A stretch of DNA of 64,000 bases from DMER64 sp964600385 (GTDB taxonomy: Bacteria > Bacteroidota > Bacteroidia > Bacteroidales > UBA932): the NCBI GenBank assembly GCA_964600385.1, contig CAZRJC010000007.1, forward strand, positions 1 to 64,000, written 5' to 3'. A model generated the notes under the pieces. That model had not been told where the DNA came from. It saw only the letters and a program-made list of their open reading frames with translations, and searched no databases. Shown here one piece after another: positions 36,102 to 44,316 of this stretch. A program made the translations under genes and the position numbers. Position 1 is the first letter of the stretch; each line of letters starts with the position of its first letter.

Positions 36102-36189
36102 GGAGAGGTGGCCGAGTGGTCTAAGGCGCGCGCCTGGAAAGTGCGTAAACTCCAAAAGGGTTTCGCGGGTTCGAATCCCGCCTTCTCCG
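36102..36189 (+). tRNA. tRNA-Ser (anticodon GGA)
   Basis: An 88-nt class II tRNA with acceptor stem GGAGAGG/CTTCTCC (one G-U pair), discriminator G, anticodon loop CTGGAAA (anticodon GGA) and a long variable arm (about GTGCGTAAACTCCAAAAGGGTTTCGC region), then the T-arm GGGTTCGAATCCC. CCA is not encoded. The Ser identity fits the long variable arm. Sequence upstream (36040-36100) is AT-rich with no exact TAnnTTTG motif. Confidence 0.96.
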
Positions 36190-36242
36190 CTTTATGAACG
36201 TTAAACAACTTATAAATTCTTAACTCTAATTATTCAACAGAA

Positions 36243-36980
36243 ATGAAAAAACTTTTCGTATTATTGGCAGTACTCGGGTTCATCACCATCTCTGCCCAGT
36301 ACGCTGCAGCTCAAACAGCCACCCCCACCGGTGATACCGAGCAGGTGGAAATGGCCATTCACCAACAACTTAAAACAAAATTTATTGAAGGTGGACCTGG
36401 TTTCATGGCCTCCGTTTTGTTGTGTCTGATCTTGGGTGTTGCCCTTGCTATTGAGCGTATCATTTATCTGACACTTTCAGAGACCAATACTGAGAAATTC
36501 CTTTCTAAAATTGACGCAGCACTGAAAGACGGAGGTGCTCCTGCCGCCATGGAAGTTTGCCGTAATACCCGTGGTCCCGTTGCCAGTATTTTCTATCAGG
36601 GTCTTTCGCGTGCAGACCAGGGTCTGGAAGCCGTAGAAAAATCCGTTACATCTTATGGAGGTGTTCAAATGACATACCTCGAAAAGAACCTTTCATGGAT
36701 TCAGCTTTTCATTGCTATTGCACCTATGTTGGGATTCCTTGGAACAGTAGTCGGGATGGTTGGTGCATTCGACGCTATTGAAGCTGCAGGTGATATTTCT
36801 CCGACCGTTGTTGCTGGTGGTATTAAAGTTGCCTTGATCACGACTATTGGTGGTTTGATCGTAGCTATTATCCTCCAACTTTTTTATAATTACCTCCTGT
36901 CAAAAATCGAGAAGATCACCATTCAGATGGAAGATGCCTCTATTTCCCTCATTGATATGCTGGTAAAATACGAGAAATAA
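36243..36980 (+). CDS. exbB: ExbB/TolQ-family proton channel protein
   Basis: Inner-membrane subunit that, with ExbD, uses the proton gradient to drive TonB-dependent outer-membrane transport. The 245-residue protein starts with a signal-like hydrophobic stretch (LFVLLAVLGFITISAQYAAAQ), common in Bacteroidota ExbB. A helix around residue 60 and the two conserved C-terminal helices follow, with PMLGFLGTVVGMVGAFDAI and GGIKVALITTIGGLIVAI. It is followed by a small membrane protein and two ExbD genes. Its codons are rich in GGT/CGT/GCT, suggesting high expression. Confidence 0.93.
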   Translation: MKKLFVLLAVLGFITISAQYAAAQTATPTGDTEQVEMAIHQQLKTKFIEGGPGFMASVLLCLILGVALAIERIIYLTLSETNTEKFLSKIDAALKDGGAPAAMEVCRNTRGPVASIFYQGLSRADQGLEAVEKSVTSYGGVQMTYLEKNLSWIQLFIAIAPMLGFLGTVVGMVGAFDAIEAAGDISPTVVAGGIKVALITTIGGLIVAIILQLFYNYLLSKIEKITIQMEDASISLIDMLVKYEK

Positions 36981-36989
36981 ATCGCAACA

Positions 36990-37415
36990 ATGAATAAATT
37001 AGCGAAAATATCCCTATTCGCCCTCATCGCTATCAGCGTGGTTATGACCGTTTTATATTTTATGAATATAGACGGGAATAATGTAGAGGGCTGGACATAT
37101 GCCTTTCTTGATTGGGCATATATCATGATTGCGCTTGCGATTTTATTAATCATTGCATTGCCCCTGTTAACTATCAAGCAACGCAAGATTAATTTCAAGT
37201 CCATTATCTTAATCCTCGTTGGGACTGTTGTTATCCTGGGAGGTGCATATCTTCTTGCCCCTGCAACTCCGGTCGTACTGGCCTCGGGAACAGTTCATGA
37301 AGGTTCTGCCGTAAAATTGACTGAAACAGGCCTTTTGGTGACTTATTTCCTTATTGCTGTGGCATTTATATCCATTGTTGGCGGGTCACTCTATAATGCC
37401 CTTAGAAAAAATTAA
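36990..37415 (+). CDS. Small four-helix membrane protein in the exb operon
   Basis: A 141-residue protein with four hydrophobic segments (about 5-25, 46-66, 71-96, 112-135) and no motif I recognise. It lies 9 bp after exbB and 20 bp before the first exbD. A gene of this kind between exbB and exbD is a recurrent arrangement in Bacteroidales, so it is probably an accessory part of the energizing complex. The function is not known. Confidence 0.75.
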   Translation: MNKLAKISLFALIAISVVMTVLYFMNIDGNNVEGWTYAFLDWAYIMIALAILLIIALPLLTIKQRKINFKSIILILVGTVVILGGAYLLAPATPVVLASGTVHEGSAVKLTETGLLVTYFLIAVAFISIVGGSLYNALRKN

Positions 37416-37435
37416 TTCAGTAAAATAATAATATT

Positions 37436-38017
37436 ATGGCAAAACCAGTACCAGAAGTAAATGCAGGCTCAACGGCAGATATAGCTTTCCTTTTGCTTAT
37501 TTTCTTTCTGGTGACGACTTCCATGGACGTGGATAAAGGGATTCAACGTCGTCTCCCTCCCATGCCGGACGAGAATCAAAAAGTAGAAGCCGAGCAGATT
37601 AATAAACGGAATATCCTGGTGGTGCTGATCAACAGGAGTGACCGTTTGTTTGCCGGAGGACAGCCAATGGAGATCTACATGCTGAAAGATAAAGTCAAGG
37701 AATTCATTACCAACCCTGCGGATCTGCCCAACCTTCCTGAGAAAAGGGAAAAGGAAATAGAAGGCTTCGGGCCCTATAAGGTATCCCGTGCAGTTGTATC
37801 TCTTCAGAATGACCGTGGCACATCCTATGCTGCCTACATTCAGGTGCAAAATGAACTGATGAAAGCCTTCAATGAAGTTCGTGACGATTTCGCCATGCAG
37901 CATTGGGGAAAGAAATACGCTGCACTTGACGAAACACAGCAGGGAATTACGCGAGAGGCCATTCCTTCGAACATCTCCGAACAAGAGCCCCGGGAAGTAA
38001 CCAAAACAAGAAGATAG
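37436..38017 (+). CDS. exbD: ExbD/TolR-family protein (first copy)
   Basis: A 193-residue biopolymer transport protein. The single membrane helix near the N-terminus contains the proton-carrying Asp in STADIAFLLLIFFLVTTSMD, followed by a periplasmic domain longer than the usual 140 residues. It is paired with a second ExbD 12 bp downstream; Bacteroidota often use two different ExbD proteins with one ExbB. Confidence 0.92.
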   Translation: MAKPVPEVNAGSTADIAFLLLIFFLVTTSMDVDKGIQRRLPPMPDENQKVEAEQINKRNILVVLINRSDRLFAGGQPMEIYMLKDKVKEFITNPADLPNLPEKREKEIEGFGPYKVSRAVVSLQNDRGTSYAAYIQVQNELMKAFNEVRDDFAMQHWGKKYAALDETQQGITREAIPSNISEQEPREVTKTRR

Positions 38018-38029
38018 GAGGCAAATATT

Positions 38030-38509
38030 ATGGCAAAATTCAAAACCAAACGTGATAAAAGCTTAAAAGCTATAAGTACGGCCTCATTGCCCGACATTGT
38101 GTTCATGCTTTTGTTCTTCTTTATGATCAGTGTAAGTTTCCGCCAGACCGAACGTGTTGTTATGGTTAAAGTACCTGAAGCAACTGAAATAGCTAAACTG
38201 GAGCGTAAAGATCTGGCCAGTTACATTAACATTGGAACTCCCCTCCAGGCCTTTCAGGCTCAGTACGGAACTGAAGCGCGCATTCAGTTGAACGATTCTT
38301 TCAGTACAGTTGAAGATATCCGTGACTTTGTAGCAGCTGCCCGTGAATCGATGTCGGAAGCTGAACGTCCGTTTATGACAGTAACCCTGAAAGTAGACGA
38401 AAGTGTCCGGATGGGTATTGTCACTGACGTTAAGCAGGAACTTCGCCGTTGTTCGGCGCTTAAAGTCATGTATTCGGCACGTAAAAAGACTGAAAGCAAC
38501 GCATTCTGA
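38030..38509 (+). CDS. exbD: ExbD/TolR-family protein (second copy)
   Basis: A 159-residue paralogue of the preceding ExbD. The helix reads TASLPDIVFMLLFFFMISVS with the conserved Asp. The C-terminal periplasmic domain includes VTLKVDESVRMGIVTDVKQEL, typical of ExbD. It is the last gene of the exb operon, followed by an intrinsic terminator; a tonB gene, often next in related genomes, is absent. Confidence 0.92.
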   Translation: MAKFKTKRDKSLKAISTASLPDIVFMLLFFFMISVSFRQTERVVMVKVPEATEIAKLERKDLASYINIGTPLQAFQAQYGTEARIQLNDSFSTVEDIRDFVAAARESMSEAERPFMTVTLKVDESVRMGIVTDVKQELRRCSALKVMYSARKKTESNAF

Positions 38510-38530
38510 TTTTTACCTAACGAAAAAAAA

Positions 38531-38565
38531 GAGAGCCATGTCTTGACATTGGCTCTCTTTTTTTT
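38531..38565 (+). terminator. Intrinsic terminator after the exbD genes
   Basis: GAGAGCCATGTC pairs with GACATTGGCTCTC (one bulged base), followed by eight T and preceded by eight A, so it could also work in reverse. The loop region contains the TTG of the downstream alkaline phosphatase promoter, so terminator and promoter overlap physically. Confidence 0.85.
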
Positions 38566-38572
38566 ACTTTTG
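38543..38572 (+). promoter_or_regulatory. Promoter of the alkaline phosphatase gene
   Basis: TTG (38543-38545), 19 bp, TACTTTTG (38565-38572): a near-ideal Bacteroidota promoter. The predicted leader to the ATG at 38594 is about 17 nt. The TTG is inside the terminator hairpin loop of the preceding operon. Confidence 0.75.
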
Positions 38573-38593
38573 TTATATCATAATCTTATTATA

Positions 38594-39805
38594 ATGAAAC
38601 ATTTTATATCGGTATTATTACTCCTTCTATGTTTAGGATGCCAGGAAAAAACACCTGTCGCAAAGTACGTATTCTTCTTTATTGGTGACGGTATGGGGCT
38701 TGGCCAGGTTGCTCTGGCAGAAGCTTACCAAGCTGCTCAGGATGGAAAGACAGGGAATTATCCCCTGAACTTTTCTCAGTTCCCTGTTCTTGGAACAGCC
38801 ACTACCTATAGTGCCAGTAATGTCATAACCTGTTCTTCTGCTGCAGGAACTGCACTGGCTACAGGCGAAAAGACCAATAACGGTATGCTGGGCGTACGCC
38901 CCGACACCTCGGACCTGACTGCCATAACCTATAAAATAAAAGACGCCGGCTATAAGGTGGGTGTTACAAGCACCGTTACGCTCGACCATGCTACCCCGGG
39001 AGCCTTCTATGCTCATTCATCCGCCAGAAGCGATTATTATTCCATTTCAACCCAACTTCCTGCTTCAGGCTTTGATTTCTTTGGTGGAGGAGGTTTTTTG
39101 CAACCGCTAGGTGCTCAGGAAGACCAGGAATCGGTCTTTAGCTTGATTGAAAAAGCCGGTTATACCGTTGCCTATGGTTTGGACGAATTCAATGAGCTGA
39201 AAGCTAAAAACGAAAAGATGGTTTTATTGCAGGACAAGGACCGGAACTACCTTAAAGATCTCCCCTATGCCATTGACCGGAAAGATGGAGACCTTACGCA
39301 GGCCGGAATTGTAGCTGCCGCCGTTGAATTTTTGGACAACGAAAAGGGATTTTTTCTCATGAGTGAAGGAGGAAAAATAGACTGGGCATGTCATTCCAAT
39401 GACGGTAAAACAGCATTGATGGAAGTTCTCGATCTGGCAGACGCAGTACAGGTGGCTATTGCCTTTGCTCAGAAACATCCGGATGAAACGCTCATTGTGG
39501 TAACAGCCGACCATGAAACCGGAGGCCTGGCCCTGGGCTCGGTAAGCGATTATGTAATGTTCTTTAACGAACTGGACCCGCAAAGTCAGTCGAAAGATAT
39601 TCTGTTCGCCAACGGACAAAAAGAAGAAGCGTTCCAAGTCAGACAGCTGAATGAAAAGGCTAAAATAGGATGGACGACATCGGCTCATTCCGGCATACCT
39701 GTTCCCGTATATGCCACAGGGACCTGTAGCAATCTTTTTGGGGGCAGAATGGATAACACCGATATCCCAAAAAAGATATGCCAGGCCATGGGCATTGCTT
39801 ATTAG
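38594..39805 (+). CDS. Alkaline phosphatase (PhoA superfamily), lipoprotein
   Basis: A 403-residue phosphomonoesterase with a lipoprotein signal (KHFISVLLLLLCLGC, lipobox LGC), so it is probably anchored in the envelope. Active-site segments are intact: metal-binding Asp in FFFIGDGMGLGQ, the nucleophile Ser in VITCSSAAGTALATG, ADHETGGLALG, and the last His in AHSGIPVPVYATG. The ATG at 38594 is used; an upstream in-frame TTG lies within the terminator and promoter. No Pho-type regulator is adjacent. Confidence 0.93.
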   Translation: MKHFISVLLLLLCLGCQEKTPVAKYVFFFIGDGMGLGQVALAEAYQAAQDGKTGNYPLNFSQFPVLGTATTYSASNVITCSSAAGTALATGEKTNNGMLGVRPDTSDLTAITYKIKDAGYKVGVTSTVTLDHATPGAFYAHSSARSDYYSISTQLPASGFDFFGGGGFLQPLGAQEDQESVFSLIEKAGYTVAYGLDEFNELKAKNEKMVLLQDKDRNYLKDLPYAIDRKDGDLTQAGIVAAAVEFLDNEKGFFLMSEGGKIDWACHSNDGKTALMEVLDLADAVQVAIAFAQKHPDETLIVVTADHETGGLALGSVSDYVMFFNELDPQSQSKDILFANGQKEEAFQVRQLNEKAKIGWTTSAHSGIPVPVYATGTCSNLFGGRMDNTDIPKKICQAMGIAY

Positions 39806-39859
39806 ACCCCTTTATTCGTTTATTCATCGGGATATTGACCGGTATTCACCGATTTATTA

Positions 39860-39890
39860 TTGGTTGGGGATGATCAGGCGCCTAGTTTTG
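39860..39890 (+). promoter_or_regulatory. Promoter of the LiaF-like/LytTR operon with flanking dyad
   Basis: TTG (39860-39862), 20 bp, TAGTTTTG (39883-39890). The -7 element is bracketed by an inverted repeat GGCGC (39877-39881) and GCGCC (39890-39894), a possible operator. The gap to the ATG at 39925 is 34 nt. Confidence 0.6.
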
Positions 39891-39924
39891 CGCCGGAATT
39901 CATTCACAAAACAATTTATACATT

Positions 39925-40722
39925 ATGGAAATTCTTGATCAACAACCAGAAAAAAATTATGACAGAAGACCTCAGCATATCCCTGCCGCAGGGATTGTTT
40001 TTGGTCTGGTTTTAGTAACCATCGGAATTGTATTTACTGCCTATCACGCGGGATGGATGTCTTATGAGTGGAGACATGTTATCATTTCGTGGCAAATGCT
40101 GCTTATAGCCATTGGTCTTGTATCGCTGGCCAAACGGCAGATCACACAGGGAATCGTTCTGTGCGCCGTCGGATTCTTTTTTATACTTCCCCGCCTCGGA
40201 ACCCTTGCCGGATATTATGGGTTCGACTGGATATCCGGTCTCGGCTGGCATACCATCTGGCCAATCGGTTTAATAATTGTGGGAATTCTCATTTTCGTCA
40301 GGGCCCGTTCCGGGAAACAATGCGGAAACACATTCGAAGGGAAGCATGGCAGGAACGGCAGGTATACAAGCTATCAAAATTCGGGAGACGGATATGTTAA
40401 TATCAACCACGTTTTCAGTGGCTCTGACCAGGTATTCCTCGATCCTTATTTTAAAGGAGGAACCATTGAAACCGTTTTCGGAGGCATGTCGCTGGATCTT
40501 CGTCGGACCGAGATCAGTGAAGGCGTTACATACCTTAAAATCAGTACGGTATTTGGAGGAGTAACCATTTACGTACCCGAGGATTGGTATGTAGAGATCC
40601 GTTCCGATTCCGTTTTTGGCGGTTTTTACGATAAACGAGCCTACCCTGTTAACAATAAGGGCAACAATAAAAAACTTATTATAGAAGCAGAATGCGTTTT
40701 TGGCGGTGGAGAGGTTAAGTAA
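39925..40722 (+). CDS. LiaF-like membrane protein
   Basis: A 265-residue protein with about four membrane helices in the first 125 residues, then a repetitive beta-rich C-terminal domain resembling the LiaF C-terminal (cell-wall-active antibiotic response) domain. The motif VFGG recurs (ETVFGGMSLDLR, STVFGGVTIYVP, DSVFGGFYDKR, ECVFGGGEVK). In Firmicutes LiaF modulates a two-component system that senses envelope stress; here no sensor kinase is nearby. It overlaps the LytTR gene by 17 nt, so the two products are likely to work together. Confidence 0.82.
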   Translation: MEILDQQPEKNYDRRPQHIPAAGIVFGLVLVTIGIVFTAYHAGWMSYEWRHVIISWQMLLIAIGLVSLAKRQITQGIVLCAVGFFFILPRLGTLAGYYGFDWISGLGWHTIWPIGLIIVGILIFVRARSGKQCGNTFEGKHGRNGRYTSYQNSGDGYVNINHVFSGSDQVFLDPYFKGGTIETVFGGMSLDLRRTEISEGVTYLKISTVFGGVTIYVPEDWYVEIRSDSVFGGFYDKRAYPVNNKGNNKKLIIEAECVFGGGEVK

Positions 40723-41476
40723 ATACCGGACTTTGGTGTATATCGGCGTTGTCATTCTGGCATCGCTGATATACACTTTTATCTTAGGCAAGTACCAGGA
40801 ATTTTTGGCCGGGTACATTTTAGCCGATGCCACAGCGTGTCTGCTGAGTGCAGGAACGGTGGGCATCTTTTTACACAGGATGCAGGGATACGGGATGCCC
40901 TGGTACGTACAGTGCGTTCTTTTCATTGGATCAGTAATAGGGTTCGAGGCCCTTGCTTTCTATTTCCTGACATCTTCTTCATGCTATCAACAGTTTGTGT
41001 CGGGACTATGGGTACGTGTACTGGTTGTCTGTCTGTTCTCCGCTGTATATATGGCCTGGAAGCAAACAGTACGTCTGAAAGAAGCCCTCAACAAGCCATC
41101 CGTCAAAGAATCCGCCCGTATTCTTCCTTCGCCCGAAGCAACGTCTTCTTCAATAGACAGGATTTCAATCAGAACAGGAACCGGAATCAAAGTCATCCCA
41201 ATTGATGACTTGTTGTATATCCAGGCAGACGGAGACTATATTTCGTTTTATACCATGGAGGGACACTGGATGAAAGAACAAACCATGAAAAGCATCCAGG
41301 AACAACTCTCACCTCAGCAATTCGTACGAATTCACCGCTCGTTTATTGTCAATATATCAAGTATAAGCCGCATTGAGCGGTACGGACAACAACAGTTGAT
41401 TCTCCTTAAGAACGGGCATCAGGTAAGGATAAGCGCTCCGGGATACAGACTCCTTAAGGATGCGCTGCAAATTTGA
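40706..41476 (+). CDS. Membrane-anchored LytTR DNA-binding regulator
   Basis: About 256 residues: four membrane helices (to about residue 120), a linker, and a C-terminal LytTR domain (from about 152) with GIKVIPIDDLLYIQADGDYI and the RIHRSFIVNISSISRIERY block. There is no receiver domain, so it is not a standard response regulator; the membrane part may sense the signal directly or take it from the LiaF-like partner. No ATG exists before the first helix; GTG at 40706 is preferred over TTG at 40700. A hairpin at its stop codon probably ends transcription. Confidence 0.85.
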   Translation: MERLSKYRTLVYIGVVILASLIYTFILGKYQEFLAGYILADATACLLSAGTVGIFLHRMQGYGMPWYVQCVLFIGSVIGFEALAFYFLTSSSCYQQFVSGLWVRVLVVCLFSAVYMAWKQTVRLKEALNKPSVKESARILPSPEATSSSIDRISIRTGTGIKVIPIDDLLYIQADGDYISFYTMEGHWMKEQTMKSIQEQLSPQQFVRIHRSFIVNISSISRIERYGQQQLILLKNGHQVRISAPGYRLLKDALQI

Positions 41477-41495
41477 GAAGCGTCTCGAATTTTGC
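41467..41495 (+). terminator. Probable terminator overlapping the LytTR stop codon
   Basis: TTTGAGA-AGCG-TCTCGAA forms a 7-bp stem (one G-U), extended by GCAAA against TTTTGC with a bulge, and ends in a short T tract. It includes the LytTR stop codon and the -33 TTG of the ahcY promoter. Confidence 0.5.
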
Positions 41496-41504
41496 TTACC
41501 TTTG
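41473..41504 (+). promoter_or_regulatory. Promoter of ahcY
   Basis: TTG (41473-41475), 21 bp, TACCTTTG (41497-41504), ending 12 nt before the ATG at 41517. No S-adenosylhomocysteine riboswitch can fit between promoter and gene. Confidence 0.7.
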
Positions 41505-41516
41505 CAACAAAAAATA

Positions 41517-42911
41517 ATGGATTATAAAGTCAAGGATATCCTTCTTGCAGATTTCGGCAGAAAGGAAATTGAGATGGCCGAACGCGAGATGCCCGGTTTG
41601 ATGGCTATCCGGGCAAAATACGGGAAAGAAAATCCTCTGAAGGGAGCCCGTATTACCGGCAGCCTTCATATGACCGTTCAGACAGCCGTTCTGATTGAAA
41701 CACTTAAAGAACTGGGTGCCGAGGTACGCTGGGCCTCCTGTAATATATTTTCCACCCAGGACCACGCTGCTGCAGCCATGGCTAAAGCAGGAATCAGCGT
41801 TTTTGCCTGGAAAGGAGAAACGCTGGAAGATTACTGGTGGTGTACCCTGCAGGCATTAAGATTCACGGACGGTCGCGGGCCCCATATGATTGTTGACGAC
41901 GGCGGAGACGCAACGTTGCTTATCCATAAGGGAGTTGCTGCCGAAAAGGACGAATCGGTCCTCGATTCACTCAACGGGAGCCGTGAAGAAAAGGTCATTG
42001 CCTCCACCCTGCGCAAAAGCCTTAAGGAATACCCGGGCATGTGGACGGCTATGGTTTCAGAACTTAAGGGTGTCAGCGAAGAAACAACTACCGGCGTACA
42101 TCGCCTGTACCAAATGGAAAGCAGGGGCGAATTGCTTTTTCCTGCCATTAATGTAAATGATTCGGTTACCAAATCGAAATTCGATAATTTGTACGGGTGC
42201 CACGAATCGCTGGCAGACGGTATTAAACGGGCTACCGATGTCATGATAGCAGGCAAGGTGGTGGTTGTATGCGGTTACGGCGATGTGGGAAAGGGTTGTG
42301 CCAGAAGCCTTCGTTCTTACGGGGCACGCGTGATTGTTACCGAAGTGGATCCAATCTGTGCCCTTCAGGCAGGCATTGAAGGCTTTGAAGTCCGCAGACT
42401 GGAAAACTGTCTGGAAGAAGCACGTATATTTGTCTCTGCAACAGGCAATTGCGACGTGGTACGCATAGAACATATGGAAAAGATGAGAGATCATTCCATT
42501 GTATGCAATATAGGTCATTTTGACAACGAGATTCAGGTTGATAAGCTGGAAGCATACCCCGGAATCAATAAAGTAAATATCAAACCTCAGGTAGATAAAT
42601 ATATTTTCCCCGACGGTAAGGCCATATTGCTGCTGGCAGAAGGACGCCTGGTTAACCTTGGCTGTGCCACGGGGCACTCCTCGTTTGTTATGAGCAATTC
42701 ATTTACAAACCAAACTCTTGCTCAGCTAAGCCTGTGGCAGAATCCCCATAAAACGGGCGTTTATCAGCTTCCGAAAGAGCTGGACGAAGAGGTTGCCCGG
42801 TTACATCTGGATTACCTGGGCGTTGAATTAACCGAATTGACAACCAAACAGGCCAATTATATCGGAGTTCCCGTCAGCGGACCTTATAAACCTGATTATT
42901 ACAGATACTAA
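41517..42911 (+). CDS. ahcY: S-adenosylhomocysteinase
   Basis: Cleaves S-adenosylhomocysteine to adenosine and homocysteine, removing the inhibitory product of methylation. The 464-residue protein has ASCNIFSTQDHAAAAM near the substrate site, the NAD-binding glycine loop VVVCGYGDVGKGCA and the C-terminal KPDYYRY that closes the active site of the partner subunit. The ATG at 41517 is chosen because the codons before it form the promoter. asnS follows after 13 bp. Confidence 0.98.
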   Translation: MDYKVKDILLADFGRKEIEMAEREMPGLMAIRAKYGKENPLKGARITGSLHMTVQTAVLIETLKELGAEVRWASCNIFSTQDHAAAAMAKAGISVFAWKGETLEDYWWCTLQALRFTDGRGPHMIVDDGGDATLLIHKGVAAEKDESVLDSLNGSREEKVIASTLRKSLKEYPGMWTAMVSELKGVSEETTTGVHRLYQMESRGELLFPAINVNDSVTKSKFDNLYGCHESLADGIKRATDVMIAGKVVVVCGYGDVGKGCARSLRSYGARVIVTEVDPICALQAGIEGFEVRRLENCLEEARIFVSATGNCDVVRIEHMEKMRDHSIVCNIGHFDNEIQVDKLEAYPGINKVNIKPQVDKYIFPDGKAILLLAEGRLVNLGCATGHSSFVMSNSFTNQTLAQLSLWQNPHKTGVYQLPKELDEEVARLHLDYLGVELTELTTKQANYIGVPVSGPYKPDYYRY

Positions 42912-42924
42912 TATTGAACCCTCC

Positions 42925-44316
42925 ATGACTACTTCTCGCATTAAAATCAATAACCTGTTAAAAATGCAACCCGGCGTTCAGGTTCAGGTGAAAGGCTGGG
43001 TACGTACCAAACGCGGCAACAAGAACATTTCTTTCATTGCCCTCAATGACGGTTCCACTATTAATAATATTCAGATAGTATGTGACATGTCTGTTTTTAC
43101 AGACGAACAGTTACGTCCCGTTACAACAGGAGCCTGTCTGAGAGTAGACGGCATGCTCATTCCCTCGGTCGGGAGCGGTCAGGACGTAGAAATTCAGGCC
43201 AGTGAAATAGAAATCTATGGTACTGCCGACGCCAACATATATCCCCTCCAGAAGAAAGGACACAGCATGGAATTTCTCAGGGAGATCGCACACCTGAGAC
43301 CACGCACCAACACCTTCGGATGTGTATTGAGGATCCGTCACGCCATGGCTTTCGCCATCCATAAATATTTTAACGACAAAGGATTCGTATACTTGCACAC
43401 ACCGCTCATTACGGCGTCCGACTGTGAAGGCGCCGGCGCAATGTTCCAGGTAACCACACTGGATTTGAACAATCCGCCCAGGCTGGCAAACGGAAGTATC
43501 GATTATTCACAGGATTTCTTTGGCAGGCAAACCAGCCTGACCGTAAGCGGACAGCTAGAAGGAGAACTGGGAGCCATGGCTCTTGGAGAAGTATACACAT
43601 TCGGCCCCACTTTCCGCGCCGAGAACAGCAATACTCCCCGCCATCTGGCTGAGTTCTGGATGATTGAGCCCGAGATGGCCTTCTATGAGATAGAAGACAA
43701 CATGGATCTGGCGGAAGATTTCATTAAATACCTGGTCCGCTATGCCATTGAGAATTGCGCATCGGACCTTCAGTTCCTGAACAATATGATTGACAAGGAA
43801 CTCATTCAACGGCTCGAGAGTGTATGCAACACTCAGTTTGTCCGTCTCAGTTACACAGAAGGTGTGGATATTTTGATTAAAAGCGGTCAACAGTTCGAGT
43901 ATCCCGTATCTTGGGGAGTTGACCTGCAAAGCGAACACGAGAGATACCTGGTGGAAAAGCATTTCAAAAGACCGGTCATTCTTACCGACTACCCCAAAGA
44001 AATCAAGGCTTTCTACATGAAACTGAACCCCGATGGCAAGACCGTAAGGGCCATGGACGTGCTCTTCCCCAAGATCGGAGAAATCATTGGCGGTTCGCAA
44101 CGTGAAGAAAACTATGATAGACTGATGTCACGTATCGAAGAAACCGGGATGTCCATCACAAACCTGGAATGGTACCTCGACACACGCAGATTTGGAACGG
44201 CACCCCATTCAGGGTTTGGCCTCGGCTTTGAACGCCTCCTGCTGTTTGTAACAGGAATGGGCAACATCCGCGATGTCATTCCTTTCCCAAGAACCCCTAA
44301 ATCAGCTGATTTTTAA
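42925..44316 (+). CDS. asnS: Asparaginyl-tRNA synthetase
   Basis: Class II synthetase of 463 residues. An N-terminal OB-fold anticodon-binding domain (KGWVRTKRGNKNISFIALND) is followed by the catalytic domain with motif 2 (FRAENSNTPRHLAEFWMIEPE) and motif 3 (GFGLGFERLLLFVTGMGNIRD). Its presence implies direct charging of tRNA-Asn rather than sole use of the GatCAB route. Its stop overlaps the udk ATG. Confidence 0.98.
   Translation: MTTSRIKINNLLKMQPGVQVQVKGWVRTKRGNKNISFIALNDGSTINNIQIVCDMSVFTDEQLRPVTTGACLRVDGMLIPSVGSGQDVEIQASEIEIYGTADANIYPLQKKGHSMEFLREIAHLRPRTNTFGCVLRIRHAMAFAIHKYFNDKGFVYLHTPLITASDCEGAGAMFQVTTLDLNNPPRLANGSIDYSQDFFGRQTSLTVSGQLEGELGAMALGEVYTFGPTFRAENSNTPRHLAEFWMIEPEMAFYEIEDNMDLAEDFIKYLVRYAIENCASDLQFLNNMIDKELIQRLESVCNTQFVRLSYTEGVDILIKSGQQFEYPVSWGVDLQSEHERYLVEKHFKRPVILTDYPKEIKAFYMKLNPDGKTVRAMDVLFPKIGEIIGGSQREENYDRLMSRIEETGMSITNLEWYLDTRRFGTAPHSGFGLGFERLLLFVTGMGNIRDVIPFPRTPKSADF

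Noticed and set aside
41476..41516. S-adenosylhomocysteine riboswitch before ahcY
   Set aside because: Only 12 nt separate the -7 element from the ATG, so no riboswitch fits.
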